This document shows positions 1 to 12,649 of a stretch of DNA of 64,000 bases, in pieces. Location: assembly GCF_030463565.1 (NCBI RefSeq), contig NC_134644.1:127283388-127347387 (forward strand). Direction: 5' to 3'. How positions within the stretch are numbered: position 1 is the stretch's first letter; the number at the start of each line of letters is the position of its first letter. This stretch comes from Pelecanus crispus (lineage: Eukaryota; Chordata; Aves; Pelecaniformes; Pelecanidae). Both the position numbers and the translations under genes were made by a program. Under the pieces are notes generated by a model. It was not told the origin of the DNA, did not search any database, and saw only the letters and a list, made by a program, of their open reading frames with translations.

Positions 1-3000
1 ATGTATTACCCTTCCATGTGTAATCATCAAATTTAACAGACTGAGTTTAACAAATTAGCGTGTCTTTTGTTGGCAATAGACAATCCTGCTCAGACTTAAA
101 TTGGAATGTACAGATTGTATTACCTCTTTCTTTGGCTTTTGTGCATCTGCTGCTAAAACCCACCAATTCAGGTGTCTGTAACTAATGAATAACATTGAAA
201 ACTTGGTAAGAAATTGCCAAATAACAGTAGAATGATTAAAAACTAGAAAATCTGAAGATAAAAGACTCTGAAGGTTCATAATATCTAAATACTGAAGATA
301 GTTGAAGAAATGACTTGAACATGGATTATTAATAGCTTACTCTACTTGTTGAAGGTGTAACAAAATCTGTCGGTTGTAAACTGAACTGAACAATTTAAAA
401 TATACGGTTTTACCAATGACAGGAAACCGATAAATGGTAAAGAGGTCCTGAAACGTCAAGAGTTGTGGTGGATTCTCCATCATCCATTGTAAATTTCTAA
501 GTCAAGCTTGACAGGACATTTCACTAGATCTTTTCTATTTCAACAACTACAACTGAAAAGACACAGGTGCCATGGGCAAAACGCTCTCAACTGGGGGAGT
601 TTTTTTCCTTGATTTGATTTACTGCCACTTAATACTATTTTCTGATTCAGGTATTCATCAGGGGCGGGGGGCATAAATGAGAAAACAGACACTTAAGTAA
701 CCCACTTCCCTTCCTGTTTCCCAGGCTCATCGTAAGGCAAACATCTCTGCTCTCCTCCTATTAGTGTCATCTTGCCTTGATTGCTGTCAATTATGCTCAG
801 TCCTTCCTTATTTGTTCTGTGAGATCACAGGCAGGTCCTAGGCCTAATGGTTACTTTCTGCTGCTCCTTGCTCATTTTTCCCCTGCTCCAGTGAGGGCCA
901 TCCATGGCCATGGTCCCTCAGGGGTGCCTCTGCCCTGGCACGGGTCACCCCAGGCTGCAGTCCCTTGAGGTTGTCCCCATTCTGACATGGGTCACCTCTA
1001 TGCCCCAAAATGTCTCCTTGCCTGTGGCTCCTCCATGCATTTGCCCAAGAGCATCTCCCCATGTGTCCCCTGCCCTTTATGGCTGCTGCTTTTTCTGAAA
1101 TGTATTTGAGCAGAAGCACCACGTGCTCTTTCGACGTTGAAGTTTTGGCAGGCAATGGGTTGCTCATACCAGTTTCAGAGCTGGCTGGACATAGCTGTTA
1201 CCTGCTCAGGGCAACTCATGACCTTCTCCCATGCAGCCCCCAGCTACCCAAATGCTGCCAGTTATGCTCAATACAACAGGTATTAGATTAGCTTTTATTT
1301 TTCATATGTCAGTGTAGCTCAGGACCACACGCTTTGTAAGCAAACCGTTGTCCTACCTGTGCCTAAAGCGAAGCAGAGCAGATGCCATTTTCAGGGTTCC
1401 CAAACAGCCCGTGTTATGTGACTTATTCTGCCAAATGCTTCCTGGTACCACAGAATAAAATTCTGTTTGGAAGCACCACTTCTGATCTTATGAGAATTAT
1501 TTTCAGCTACTTGGTCAGTTTGTTCTATAATGACAAGAAAGCATATCCCATTATGTAAAAAAAAAGGATGTAAAAATGTGTATTTTCTCTGAAACTAAAG
1601 GAAACCTTTCCATTTGACTTCAGTCATTCCCTGTTTGGCCTCATCTCAGTAATTCAGAAACCCTTTGCTCAGTCTTTAAATCTTCCCTGTTAAAGTCATC
1701 CACTGAAATAAAGCTCTCATTTCAACAAGGCAGTTATGCCAGTATGTAACTATAAACACACGTATCTAAGTCAATCCTTTTTTGTCAGAAAGGTCCTTCT
1801 AAACACCTAAATATAAAGTAGAAATTACATTCTCTAAGTTTCTGAAATAAGATCTTTTTTGAAACTCGAATGTTGCTACCCTTTTGCAATCAACACTCCC
1901 ATTGAGTACCATTAGGTGTCAAGATTTGCCCTTGAAACATAATCTTTTATTGGATGTTAACAAACAGAACTATGAGAGCACTCTGAATGAGGGAGAATGA
2001 AACCTACCAGTGACATTTATTACTGATGATGTGGGGACCTGATAGATGATTTAATCTGAGAGTGCAAATTCAATTCCTGACCCACATGTCACTACACAGA
2101 AGGTTTATGTAATTATCATTAGTGTGTTGTTATTTATCCATGTGTAGATCCTGCTGATTTTTTATTACTCGCTGCTAATGTTGTCATTAAAAATACATGC
2201 CAATTAGCATAATTTTAAAAGGAGACATGAAAAAATATCTAATTTTGCTTTAAATTTCAATTATTTCTTTGATTTATTTTTCTTTCTTTTCATCATTTGC
2301 AAAATAACAGTCTGGGTAGACAATGGATAGGAAAATAGTAGCCAAGTCCAGTAATTCTCTTACCTCTATAGGTAAAGGTGGCAAGCTTCTCATTTTGTGC
2401 TAGGCAAATCATGTGCTGTCACCACTCTTCAGCCAGTCAGTTCTTTTTTTTAAAAAAAAAACCCAATCCCTAGCACAGATGGCATATCTTGTTGCAGCAT
2501 TGCAGTTTCAGGCTTTTCATGAATCACTTGAGTAGGTAAAACAGCATCTGTCAATTTTATTATATTGGATTTATTGAAACCAGGAAATTAGTAGCATGTA
2601 AGTATGTATTAGTTTCTACTTGGCACTTTATTGCAGTACTTAGTTATCCAAGATGGCAAATTCAGATGTGTTTACTAAAACCTTTAGATGTATTTTTTTT
2701 TTCCTGCTTCACTTGACTAGGGAGGCTTAACGATTGCAATTTTATAAGCCTCTGTTTCTTATGACGGTAAAAGCCTTGACATTTCTTTTTAGATCAGCTT
2801 TTCAGAACCTTATACAGAGCACAGGTTTCATGTAAGCTTAAAGATGAAAACAGGACATGGGGAGTGATCTTAGCAGGGAGCTGATTACCACCAATTTTAG
2901 CACTAGCAAATGCTCACTCTACCTAGGAGAAACCCATTCCCTGGAACTCCTGACATCTTTCCTGTTCTGCCAGGGGGGCTCAGTCCCAAGGGGCTCCCAG

Positions 3001-6000
3001 ATGTCAGAGAGAGTCAAGGACCAAATGTCAGAAAAGTTGAAATGAACCCGTGGCTGGTGATTGGGTCCCTCAGGCAAGACAGTAGGTTGCTTAAGTCTAA
3101 GATTCGTGCTGAAGGACCATGTCTATACACAGCTCTTTCAGTACTAATATTCACTTACACTTAACATACATAGAACCTTTTGTTAACACTATCTTCTATT
3201 TTTTGCCTTCGTTTTTGAGCAGATGGGAAATCAGACCAAGCAAGGTTGCAGAGGTTTTTTCCAAAATGCACACTCTTGATTCATTAACAAGAATATAAAT
3301 TAAATTTAAGAGTAAACATTTTTATACTCTTGTCTTTGATTCTTTTGATTATTTGTATACTTGCAAACAATCAGTTTGTAGTAAGTTTGTGATTATTGAT
3401 TTGAACAGAGTAAAACAGTGAACTTTTCTAATGCTGAGACGTGCACCTTGTAAAAGGTACTCTGTCAGATCCAGCAAACAGCGCTCCACCAAAACTGATC
3501 TTTCATCTGGCCAGTTAGATCTTGTAAAGGCTATTTCTGACATTGCCAGCTGGTGAAATGCGAATCACGTTACAGCTTTGATTGCTGTTCCATTTCTCTG
3601 GTAGCTAAACCACATTGTGTACTGTAAATGAAGAGAGACTTGCAAGTTGGATCTTGCATTCATAAACTCTTCAGTCTTTGGTCTTTCATTTCTTTTAAGT
3701 GTCCATTCCAGCAGTCCCATCTGAAGAGCCTTCCAGCATTTCCGCTTTCTCTCCTGGTTTCAGAAGTGAAGCTGCCCCAGAACTGAAGCCATAGCAATCT
3801 CTGCACTGATGGGGAGCGAGCTCCTGAAACACGACCTTAGCCATATGGAGCAAAAGTGAAACATGAGATTGATGGAGGTCACTTGAGCAATGGGGGAAAG
3901 AAAATGCTGCCACAGTGAATATTTTTTGTTTGTTTGTATGCATGCTAAGTTCTTGAATGACTTTATAGGGAAGATTTGTCATGTATTTCAGTGCAAAAAG
4001 ACATGCAGCGTTGGAAATTGGCTTTTACAAATGTCACTGGAAAAGGAACATTCTGCTCATTAAGTGGATTCATAACAAGATTATCCTCTAAGTGGAAGCT
4101 CCTGTACTGTTCTGTTTTCCTGCTTTCTCTCTTTCTCTCTCTCCTTTTTTTTTTGTTTTTTTTTTTTTTTTTTTTTAAATATGTGTTTTGCTGGCAGGAC
4201 TTAGTAGCAGATCAAGTGATGTTTACTAGCACTAGACATATAATGTTTGCTGAAGCACAATGACATTAGCCAAAGGTGTATAATATCCTGCAGTACACTG
4301 CATACTAAAACTTTTAGTTCTTTTAAAAGCAGCTCACTCAGGGATTTGAATGATTACTCTCCTCAGTACGAGGAAGGCTAAGACAAAGATGGTGACGAGA
4401 TGGAAAATGCTCCATTGCTGTGGTAGCAGAATACCAAGAGATGGTGGTCTGTGGCTGGTGCATTCACACTGAGGTGTTCAGGGGAAAATGGAGCCTGTCT
4501 GCCAGCCAGGATTTAATGGCAGGATGCTGAGAAGTTGAATCAGGAGAAAGAACTGAAATTAACATTCCTTTTATATTATTTCTGATGATGGGGACCGAAT
4601 TACTTCAAAAAATCATATTGATTACAATTTAATTGGTCGTATTTATCATGGAATGCAAAGCATTTATCAGAAGTGGAACAATGATATGTATACATTGCGA
4701 TCAATCAAATGCTAATTGTAACTGTGGTAGCTTCCTATTTCAGAGGACAAATACTAGAAAAAACTCTGTAGGTTGTATGAAATGCATTCAGTGATAGAGA
4801 AGTCTGGGAGTTTTAGTGGTTCATCTTGTGCTTTGTTTTAATTCACAGCTTTAAATAAAGACCAGATACAAAAGCTTCATGAGAGAGCTCTATGGGAGTA
4901 GGTTTATGTGCTGATTTACGAAATTATCCATGAATAATTTAGAACAAACAGTAGATTTAGGGAAGTGGAGCTTTATCTTCTAATAATAAAATTAAAGAAA
5001 AATTAAGAAACAGGTAAGTTTATTTCTTGAAACAGAGAAGCAATTTTTGTCTGATGGATTAGTCCTATTTAATCAGAACAGTGAGCAGCTGGATAAATCC
5101 TAGCTAGAAGAATATTAGGTCATTTGTTAGCCCTTCAGCCAATTACAGCTGCAGCTGCTCTGTGGTATCTTGTTCTTCTCATCATTGAGCTTCATTTTTT
5201 TCCTTGAAAGCACTAGATGATGAGCCCTCAATAGATAAAAATGTAGGGCACAGAGATCTTACAGCCTCAGGGTGCTGGTGGATAAAATATGGTCCCTCTG
5301 ATCACCAGCGGAGAGTGTCAGCGAAACTTGTTTGTGGAACTGGAGAGCTGCAGGACCAGGGTCTAGTCCTGACTTGACAAGACGACAGCTGAAGTGCCTT
5401 TTTCTCTTCTGCCAAAGGAACTCCTTTTTCTTTTTCTTTTCTAAAACAAACTACTTAGTTCTTTGATTTTTTTTACTTGTTTTCATTCAGGCTGTCATTA
5501 GAATGGTAATGTTTTTGCCGAGCAGTTTGCTTTTGGTTTTTTATGGGTTCTTCTTTGTTAAAAAGCAATCAAACCCAAGTGAGAAAATAGCTGGAAAATC
5601 TTGCCAGAGGTTTTGTGATGGTACCAAAAGAGAGGCAGAAAACTCTAGAGGAGTTTGTGAATACTATCCTGATTTTTAAATTTTTGTTGTTGTTGTTGTT
5701 CCCCAGGACTAGGAAAAAAGCTCTTCTTCCTATAGCTCTTAGTGACTGTCCTGTGATACACTGTGTTTCAGTACCAATTTTAGTGTTCCCCTGTAGAAAG
5801 GATTTAATTTCATCTATTTTATTATCTCCAGAGCTTGAAATTTTTTTCCCCTCCCCTCCCCACAGTTAATTGATAGTAGCTTAGTTAAAAGACAATTATG
5901 TTGCATCTTTTTACCTCTGCATATAACTAAACATTGGCTGTTTGTTCTGCCACATCCCTCCTGGGGCCACCTGGTGAATACAGAGGTTGGGGAGCTCACT

Positions 6001-6620
6001 GCCAAGGCAGCAGAGAAAGGATAAAGTGATGCGAGGGCCAGGACAGCCAACTCTAGGCTGCCAGTGTAACAGGCAAGGATATAAACTGGTGGAAAAACAT
6101 CTTTGGGGTGTTTTGTTCAGCCCTGGTTGGTGAGACAAGAACATCAAAGCCTTGCAAAGGGTGAGCCATAAATCACTGAACAGCGCAGGCACTGGAAGAA
6201 GTGCTGTGGATCTGCACAGAAAATGCGTGTGTGTTTTTAAGGAGCGTTGGGGTCTACTAGTTAACTCAGGGCTGCACTACTCAGCCACATTTTTCCTCTG
6301 AGTGCTGGGGAAATTGCTACACCTCAGCTGACCATAAGTAAAGAAGGGATCACACACCTCTCTCTTTCTCTCCTCGGGGTGGTTGAAGGACAAAGGCACC
6401 AGGCAGTGGCAGGTGCCCAGGGATGGAAAAGCGAGGGTGGTACAAATGGTCCTCAGAGTGAGGGCGCGTGGGGTCTTCCTGGGTCTTCAGAGCTTGCTTG
6501 TTTGAACTGGAACCTTGTACTTGCCCAAACTGAGAAGCACTCCTATGGATAGTGTGCACAAAGACTAGCGTGTGCAGCATGAGAAGCCAAATATAAAAGT
6601 TGTACAAATCTATGATTTGA
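1..6620. other. Intergenic sequence, no gene seen
   Basis: AT-rich sequence with no frame that looks coding. The longest open frames here (up to about 107 codons, around 844-1167) have no recognisable domain and fall in a locally GC-richer patch, where long frames arise by chance. I see a short T/A junction run near 2,445-2,461 and a pyrimidine/T tract near 4,124-4,176 (listed separately). The patch at about 2,140-2,235 is rich in TAAT-type cores and could be a conserved non-coding element, but conservation cannot be judged from one sequence. Confidence 0.6.
4124..4176. repeat. Pyrimidine tract ending in a T run
   Basis: A CTTT/CTCT-type pyrimidine stretch runs into a nearly uninterrupted T run with a single G near 4,155. 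It explains the phenylalanine-rich open frame that crosses it. It looks like ordinary simple sequence; no retroposed body is recognisable beside it. Confidence 0.8.
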
Positions 6621-6623
6621 GAC

Positions 6624-7965
6624 TTGCTGCTCCAGCTGGTTGTGCATAAATCTATGGGACCTGATGGGATTCATCCCAGGGTACTGACAGAGCTGGCCAA
6701 TTTCATCATAGGACCTCACTCCATTATTTTTCAATGGTCTTGGGAGTCTGGAGAGGTCCCAGTTAACTGGAAGCTGGCAAATGTTGTCCCAATTTTCAAG
6801 AAGCGTAAGAAGCAAGACTCTGGTAATTACAGCCCTGTCAGTCTCACTTCAGTGCCTGGTAAAATTATGGAGAAGCCAGTAGATGTACTAGTTTTGGATT
6901 TTAGCAAAGCTTTTGATACTGTCTCTCCCAGGATCCTTCTGGATAAACTGTCCAGCACACAGCTAGACAAGTCCATAATACGTTGGGTGAGCAATTGGCT
7001 GATGGGTTGGGCTCAAAGGTAGTAAATGGAGTTACATCAGACTGGCAGGCAGTCACCAGCGGGGTTCCGCAGGACTCAATTTTAGGGCCAGTGCTCTTTA
7101 ATGTTTTTATAAATTATCAGAACACAGGAATCCAATATGCATTAAGTAAGTTTGCCGACAATACTAAACTAGGAGGAGCTGTGGACTCCCTTAAAGGTAG
7201 AGAGGTCTTTCAGAGAGATGTGGATAGACCAGAGAGCTGGGCAATCACCAAGTGTACGAAATTTAACAGGAGCAAGTGCTGGATTGTCCACCTGGGATGG
7301 GGTAATCCTGGTTATATGTACAAACCTGAGGACACATGGCTGGAGAGCAGCCTGGTGGAAAGGGATCTGGGGGTTTGGGTTGATGGCAAGTTGAATGAGT
7401 CAACAGTGTGCCCTGACAGCCAAAAGGGCCAACCATGTCCTGGGGTGCACCAAGCACAGCATAGATAGCTGGGCAAGGGAGGTGATTGTCCCACTCTGCA
7501 CGGCTCTGCTGCGGCCACACATCAAGTACTGTGTGCAGTTTTGGGGCATCTCAGTATAAGAAGGACATCAAGCTATTAGAGGGTGACGAAGATGGTGAAA
7601 TGTCTCAAGGGCAAGACTTATGAGGAGTGGCTGAGGTCACTTGGCTTGTTCAGCTTGGAAAAGAGAAGGCTGAGGGGTGACCTCATCCCAGTGGAGCGGG
7701 AAGTGCTGATCTCCTCTCTCTGGTGACAGCGATAGGAATGAAGCTGCATCACAGGAAGTTCAGACTGGACATTAGGAAAAGGTTCTTCACTGGGAGGGTG
7801 GTCGGTCACTGGAACTGGCTCCCCCAGTCATGGCACTAAGGCTGTCAGAGTTCAAGGAGCCTCTGGATGATGCTCTTAGTCATATGGTTTATTTTTAGGT
7901 AGTCCTGTGAGGAACAGGGAGTTGGACTTGATGATCCTTATGGGTCCCTTCCAACTTGTGATATT
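6624..7965 (+). mobile_element. CR1 LINE, old copy, 5'-truncated with internal deletion
   Basis: Translation of 6,624-7,022 gives CR1 reverse-transcriptase segments in order: GPDGIHPRVL, the SGEVPVNWKLANVVPIFKK block, [14 protein letters not shown], then [11 protein letters not shown]. The sequence that normally lies between PGKIMEK and the DFSKAFDT catalytic block is missing, about 60-80 residues. The frame continues near 6,983-7,468 with SGVPQDSILGPVLFN and FADNTKLGG. The usual FADD catalytic box is therefore FADN, so the second aspartate is lost. Several frame breaks follow before a typical CR1 3' region (GGACTTGATGATCC, then CTTCCAACTTGTGATATTCT). The tail octamers are decayed. The element is dead and clearly older than the copy at 21.1 kb. 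The 5' edge is set by where CR1 similarity stops. Confidence 0.93.
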
Positions 7966-10032
7966 CTATGAAATATGAAATCGTTCTATGAAATATTTAG
8001 ACCATGTCATGTAAGCAAAGTTTTGTTTTCTAATCAGATGTGCAAGGTAGGTGGGAGTCTGTTTCTTCAGTGTGCTGTAGAAGAAAGAGAGAGGTATTTT
8101 GGTACCCAGAGCATCCCTTTGTCCCATGCACTGTCCTTTCTTGGACTTCTAGCTGCATCTACAGCTCCTCCTCCCTCGCAGCCCCGGCTCCGTTAGCCAT
8201 GTTTTGTACCCTCTCTCACTGCCCCTTCTGTGGCTTGCAGGGAGCTACTGGTGCTAGCACAAGAATGGCCTATAGCTTTGTAGCCAGCAGCAGTTGGAGT
8301 TTATGGGATCTTTAGGTGGCAAATTATACCTTGCATTTTATTGATTAGTTCTGTCTAGTACACCAGCTTTGTGCTACGGTGCATCCCCCAGGTTACTCCA
8401 CATGGTAATAATAGTATGTGCTCTATCTTGTACATATTAATTTTAAATTATGTTTACACAGTGCATGAATGTGAATCAATTGAAGCTTGACATTCCTATT
8501 TCAGGGTAGAAATAGCTAGTCAATATAGCTGATATTATTGATTGGGCTGTTTGCGTGTCTGTTATGCAAACCATACAGGTAATGAATATCAATATACAAC
8601 AGTCTGCTGAAATGTTTTATAGTCAAAAGTATGGAGAGTTCGCTGAACATGGAAGGCAGTCTCCCATGTTGGAAAGCAGCTGCCAATATTTTGGTACAAT
8701 AGATTCATCTGTAATCTAAAGTATATAGAAAAAAATGAAATGTGAAATACTCTGTCTTAAAGGAAAAACATGAACATATGTTTCACAGTACACTTCTGAC
8801 ATGTGGTGTCTCACACTCCAGAGTGACTTTTTTTTTTTTCCAACATCAGATGCAGGAGCTGATGTCACAGCTATGGCGTTTCCAGGCAGAAGCAGAGTCA
8901 TGGTGGAGTCTCTTTTCTAGCTGTACTCTACTGTCTTGCACTGGTACCTCCTCCGACTTTGACAGGCCTTCTCCTGCCCTGTCCTCAGTGGTCTGAGATC
9001 CCAAGCAGTTGCTCTGGTACTTGCCATTAAAACTTGTTCTAATCAGGTATGTGTTCCAAGGAGACAATTAGGATTGAATAGCAATTAGGAATGGATAATA
9101 TGTCATTATTGTAAATCAGGATTACTAAGCATTCACATCACCTTAATTACAATATTTGTAAAAGTAAAAGACCAAATCTATGGCTAGTAGGGGAAAATTA
9201 AGATTAATCATAAGCCAATTGTTAGCTTTATAACCTGGCCCCTACAGCAGTTGTGGGGTACAGCTGGGCTGTCTCAGGAGCGGACCAGGGACGGAGGTGT
9301 AGCTCTGGAAGTCATAAGCTGTCATATGGCTCCATGCTCTGCAAGACATGACGTAGGATTAGTTGGTGCTTCCTTACTAACAGCAGATTGTCTGTGCTGA
9401 CTGGTGTGCTGGGGATGACTGCAGCACAGGCACTAAGTCTATTGTTTGTAATGAATAAACCCCTCTGTTTTGCTTCTCTTATTGCCACAGTCTGTTAATA
9501 TGTCTACACATGCCCCAATCAGACATGAGCTTACTTCACATATTCAATAGCCTTACTGGAAGCTACATAGCCATGTTAATGTGTTGCGAACCTACAGCAA
9601 CAAAAAAATTTGATTCTCAGCAAGACTTATTAGCTTTATGCAAGCATGTCTGTCTAGCTTTCATTTAGAGCTCGCCTGCTTCTAGCTAACTCCAAGCGTG
9701 GGCAGCATAAAATAATGACAGGACAGAAAATGCCATGTAGACATAACTGAGGTCCTCATGGTTTTTAAAAACATGATGTTCTTTTAACACTTCAATTTAA
9801 GAGTGAGTGATTAAGTTAAAAGGAAGCAAACTGATGAATCAACTGTCCCTGTTTAGAATGGGATTCCTCCTAGAATAGCTGCTTGGTTTATATTTTAGGG
9901 TTCCTCATATGAAATCAGACATCCACATGCTGTCATTTTTCCTGAATCTAAGATGGCATTTTATGGTCTTGAGATGAGCTTCCCATTGCTTGCAAATAGA
10001 GAGGCTAATACAGTTCCAGGATACCAGGAGAC
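7966..10032. other. Intergenic sequence, no gene seen
   Basis: No convincing coding frame. The stretch around 9,230-9,500 is somewhat richer in G and C and ends in an AATAAA followed by a T-rich segment, which faintly resembles a retroviral LTR end. I could not find matching LTR boundaries or a partner copy, so it is not called. Confidence 0.5.
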
Positions 10033-10062
10033 TGATTTTTTTGTTTGTTTGTTTGTTTTTTG
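10033..10062. repeat. (TTTG)n short tandem repeat
   Basis: Several tandem GTTT units flanked by T runs, directly adjoining the 3' end of the minus-strand CR1 copy that begins a few bases later. Simple repeats often sit next to LINE 3' ends, so this may be part of the insertion site. Confidence 0.85.
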
Positions 10063-10063
10063 T

Positions 10064-10360
10064 CTTAGAATCATAGAATCATAGAATGCTTTGGGTTGGA
10101 AGGGACCTTTAGAGGTCATCTAGCCCAACCCCCCTGCAGTGAGCAGGGACAGCTTTAACCAGATCAGGTTGCTCAGAGCCCCCTCCAACCTGACCTTGAA
10201 TGTTGCCAGGGATGGGGCCTCCACCACCTCTCTGGGCAACCTGTTCCAGTGCTTCACCACCCTCATTGTAAAAAATTTCTGCCTTATATCCAGTGTAAAT
10301 CTATTCTTCTTTAGTTTAAAACGATTACTCCTTGTCCTGTCACAACAGGCCTTGCTACAA
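10064..10360 (-). mobile_element. CR1 LINE 3' fragment
   Basis: Read on the minus strand, this ends in the CR1 tail of repeated octamers (plus strand: AGAATCATAGAATCATAGAA at the left edge), preceded by the usual AAGGTCCCTTCCAACCC-like sequence. The upstream part encodes the conserved CR1 C-terminal peptide with the motif [18 protein letters not shown]. Only about 300 bp of the 3' end is present, the usual outcome of incomplete reverse transcription. The right boundary is where similarity to the C-terminal coding region stops. Confidence 0.95.
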
Positions 10361-11160
10361 AGATGCAATATAGGAAGAATAATAATGAAATGCTATATAT
10401 ATACTAAGCTACATAGTGGCTGTAGCTCAGTTTACACTGGGAAATAAGAACTACCTGCTTGGGAACAAAACACTTTTGCCTTCATCCACAAGGGGACAGA
10501 ACCTTGCCCCTGTGAAGCACAGCTGGGGATGCTGACATAAGGGCTACCAGCATTTTTTTTTTCTTTTTCATCTCATTAAATAAATGAAGTTAGAAATGCA
10601 GAACGCTGGTGTGAATATCTAAATTCATAGACACGAACACTAATATTGTTCCACGTTGCCTACCTTGGTTATGAATCCTTTCTGGAAGATTAAGGAACAG
10701 ACATTTTGATTTTTATTCAATGTACTATGATGGACCTGAAGAATATTGAAGAAATTTTGAATCCTCCCTTGGCACTACTTCATCTAACTGAATCCCAGTG
10801 ATTTTGTATTTAAAATCTGAACTCCACTTTCTTTTCTATTTTCAATCTATCTCATGAATACAGTTCATTTGACCTACGCTATGTCTTTCTGGAAAGACCA
10901 TATTGTAGAATTATTAAATACCTTTGCCTTATCAGGCTTGTCAACATATTGGAGGGGGAGTTTTTTATGTTTCTTGATGAAAAAGGAATTACTGTTTTCT
11001 AAAGTTGGATAGTTTTCTCAAGTTTAGGGGTAAGCTTATTGTTTTTAAGTTTATGGGTAAGCTTATAGTTTTTAGAGTGAGGTGGTATTCCAGTTAGTGG
11101 CAGACTGCTACAGCGATTAGTTACCCTATACCAGATGCATTCATTTGTTTACCACAGCCA
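10361..11160. other. Intergenic sequence, no gene seen
   Basis: AT-rich and without a coding-like frame. There is a short local duplication of a TAAGCTTAT/AGTTTTTA-type phrase near 11,030-11,075. Nothing else stands out. Confidence 0.5.
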
Positions 11161-11162
11161 AA

Positions 11163-11282
11163 CTCTTTTCATTTGTGTGTAAAAACAATTTCATCTGAAG
11201 TAGCTGCACTTGAAAGGCTGCTTCAACAAAATACTTCCTACTGGCTTGATGTTGATGGTCCATATTACTTTCAGGATCATCT
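11163..11282 (+). pseudogene. Fragment of unidentified coding-like sequence (copy A)
   Basis: About 120 bp that matches, in inverted orientation, the segment 13,186-13,313; by eye roughly nine positions in ten agree. In the shared frame it reads SSEVAALER-LLQQNT and then LDVDGPYYFQDHL. Relative to the other copy it lacks 6 nt (two codons, RW), so the frame is kept across the gap. A stop follows soon after the homology ends. I do not recognise the source protein; the helical, charged composition suggests a coiled-coil protein. It is either a second retroposed piece of the same source or part of a local inverted duplication. Confidence 0.55.
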
Positions 11283-11455
11283 CATTAGATAGTGCACAGT
11301 GATTACAGTAGTCCGGGGTATTTTTGCTTTCCAAGAGGTAGCCCTCTGAATACTTTAGGTGACATTTCATTAGAAACTGTGCTAAGTTTTGAGCCACAAC
11401 TTTCCCAAACCACTAAAATGATGTGGAAGTTGCTAGTAACATTTTCCCAACACTT

Positions 11456-11505
11456 GCTCTTTCTCTTTCTCTTTCTCTTTCTCTTTCTCTTTCTCTTTCT
11501 CTTTC

Positions 11506-11548
<43 letters not shown>

Positions 11549-11690
11549 TTCTCTTTCTCTTTCTCTTTCTCTTTCTCTTTCTCTTTCTCTTTCTCTTTCT
11601 CTTCCTCTTTCTCTTTCTCCTTCTCCTTTTCCTTTTCCTTTTCCTTTTCCTTTTCCTTTTCCTTTTCCTTTTCCTTTTCCTTCTCTTTCT
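11456..11690. repeat. Hexameric polypyrimidine microsatellite, two unit types
   Basis: About 235 bp of pure C/T on the plus strand with a 6-bp period. The left two-thirds is (CTCTTT)n with a slip near 11,528. After a short transition near 11,600-11,630 the right end becomes (CCTTTT)n. Because the unit is a multiple of three without stops, several frames stay open on both strands and give Leu/Ser/Phe or Lys/Glu/Arg repeat proteins. These are artefacts, not genes. Long homopurine-homopyrimidine tracts of this kind can form triplex structures and are usually length-variable. Confidence 0.97.
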
Positions 11691-11699
11691 TTTTGTGAC

Positions 11700-12440
11700 C
11701 TGAGTTTGCAGGTAACAACTTGGAAGACTATGTTTATGTGTTTCAAGTAATTTTGCACTTAATCATACAGTGTGATGTCACCCAAGAATCTAACATTAGA
11801 CTGAAAAAGGTGGACAATGGCATTTGGTGTAAAAAATATGGCTATTAGTAAGTTAAATTCAGTCTTGTATGCATCTGTTCCTTCACTGGACCGACAGGAA
11901 TATTCTACAAAGTGTTTAACTTACTTGTATGGTAATCTCTTTGGGAAAGGGATTATAATAAGTCATGCAGTCTTACTATGTATAAATTCACAGGAGGAGC
12001 CTCTTATTTTTTATTATGGGGTTTAAAAAGAAGAGGCATATGAATGTATATCAATTAATGTTCCTATACTTTGCAGAAGATTCAGAGTTGCAGTTATATA
12101 ATGAATAGATTAGAGGAGAGGAAAAGTGTATTTCCACCAATCCTGCTGCTTGGATATTCAAGGAAGATGAGCTATGTTCTTCAAACTGGCAGTTCCCCAA
12201 GAATTAGTACTCGCAGCTCTGAATAGAAGAAACAGTCTTGGATTTTGCATGATGTATTCATGTGTTTAACTCATCTCTGTCATGTTTATCTCATGCAGAT
12301 TGCATTGAAGGCAGTTGCTGCTCATGTATTCATTGCTTTTTTTCCCCCATTATGTATGCAATGTGTGCATGAGCAGAGTTTTGGAGAACAGGTGGGAATG
12401 ACACAGCCATGTGTTGCAAGTATATTCATAGATTACAGAG
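11700..12440. other. Intergenic sequence, no gene seen
   Basis: AT-rich sequence between the hexamer microsatellite and the G run. No supported feature. Confidence 0.5.
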
Positions 12441-12444
12441 CCAA

Positions 12445-12467
12445 GGGGGGGGGGGGGGGGGGGGGGG
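12445..12467. repeat. Uninterrupted G run (23 bases)
   Basis: Twenty-three consecutive G bases on the plus strand, long enough for intramolecular G-quadruplex formation. Exact length in an assembly is unreliable because such runs are prone to polymerase slippage and sequencing error. Confidence 0.95.
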
Positions 12468-12649
12468 TGCAACAGTCTAATCTGACTTCTTATATGATGC
12501 TGTTCTGTACATGCATATAATAGTTTGAGGGGAAACATCCTATTTTGATTTAAATATCTTTTTCTTTAGCTGTGTTAATCAGTAGTCCTCAATACCGAGG
12601 GCCTTGTTTCTTCTGCAGTAATACACAGTTTATTTGTTGAAGCAGAGGG

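Noticed and set aside
9230-9500. Possible second LTR ending in an AATAAA and T-rich segment
   Set aside because: No TG/CA termini, no paired copy and no retroviral internal sequence could be seen, so the resemblance is too weak.
11292-11758. Overlapping open frames of 90-150 codons encoding Leu/Ser/Phe or Lys/Glu/Arg repeats on both strands
   Set aside because: They are produced by the hexameric C/T microsatellite, whose unit is a multiple of three and contains no stop.
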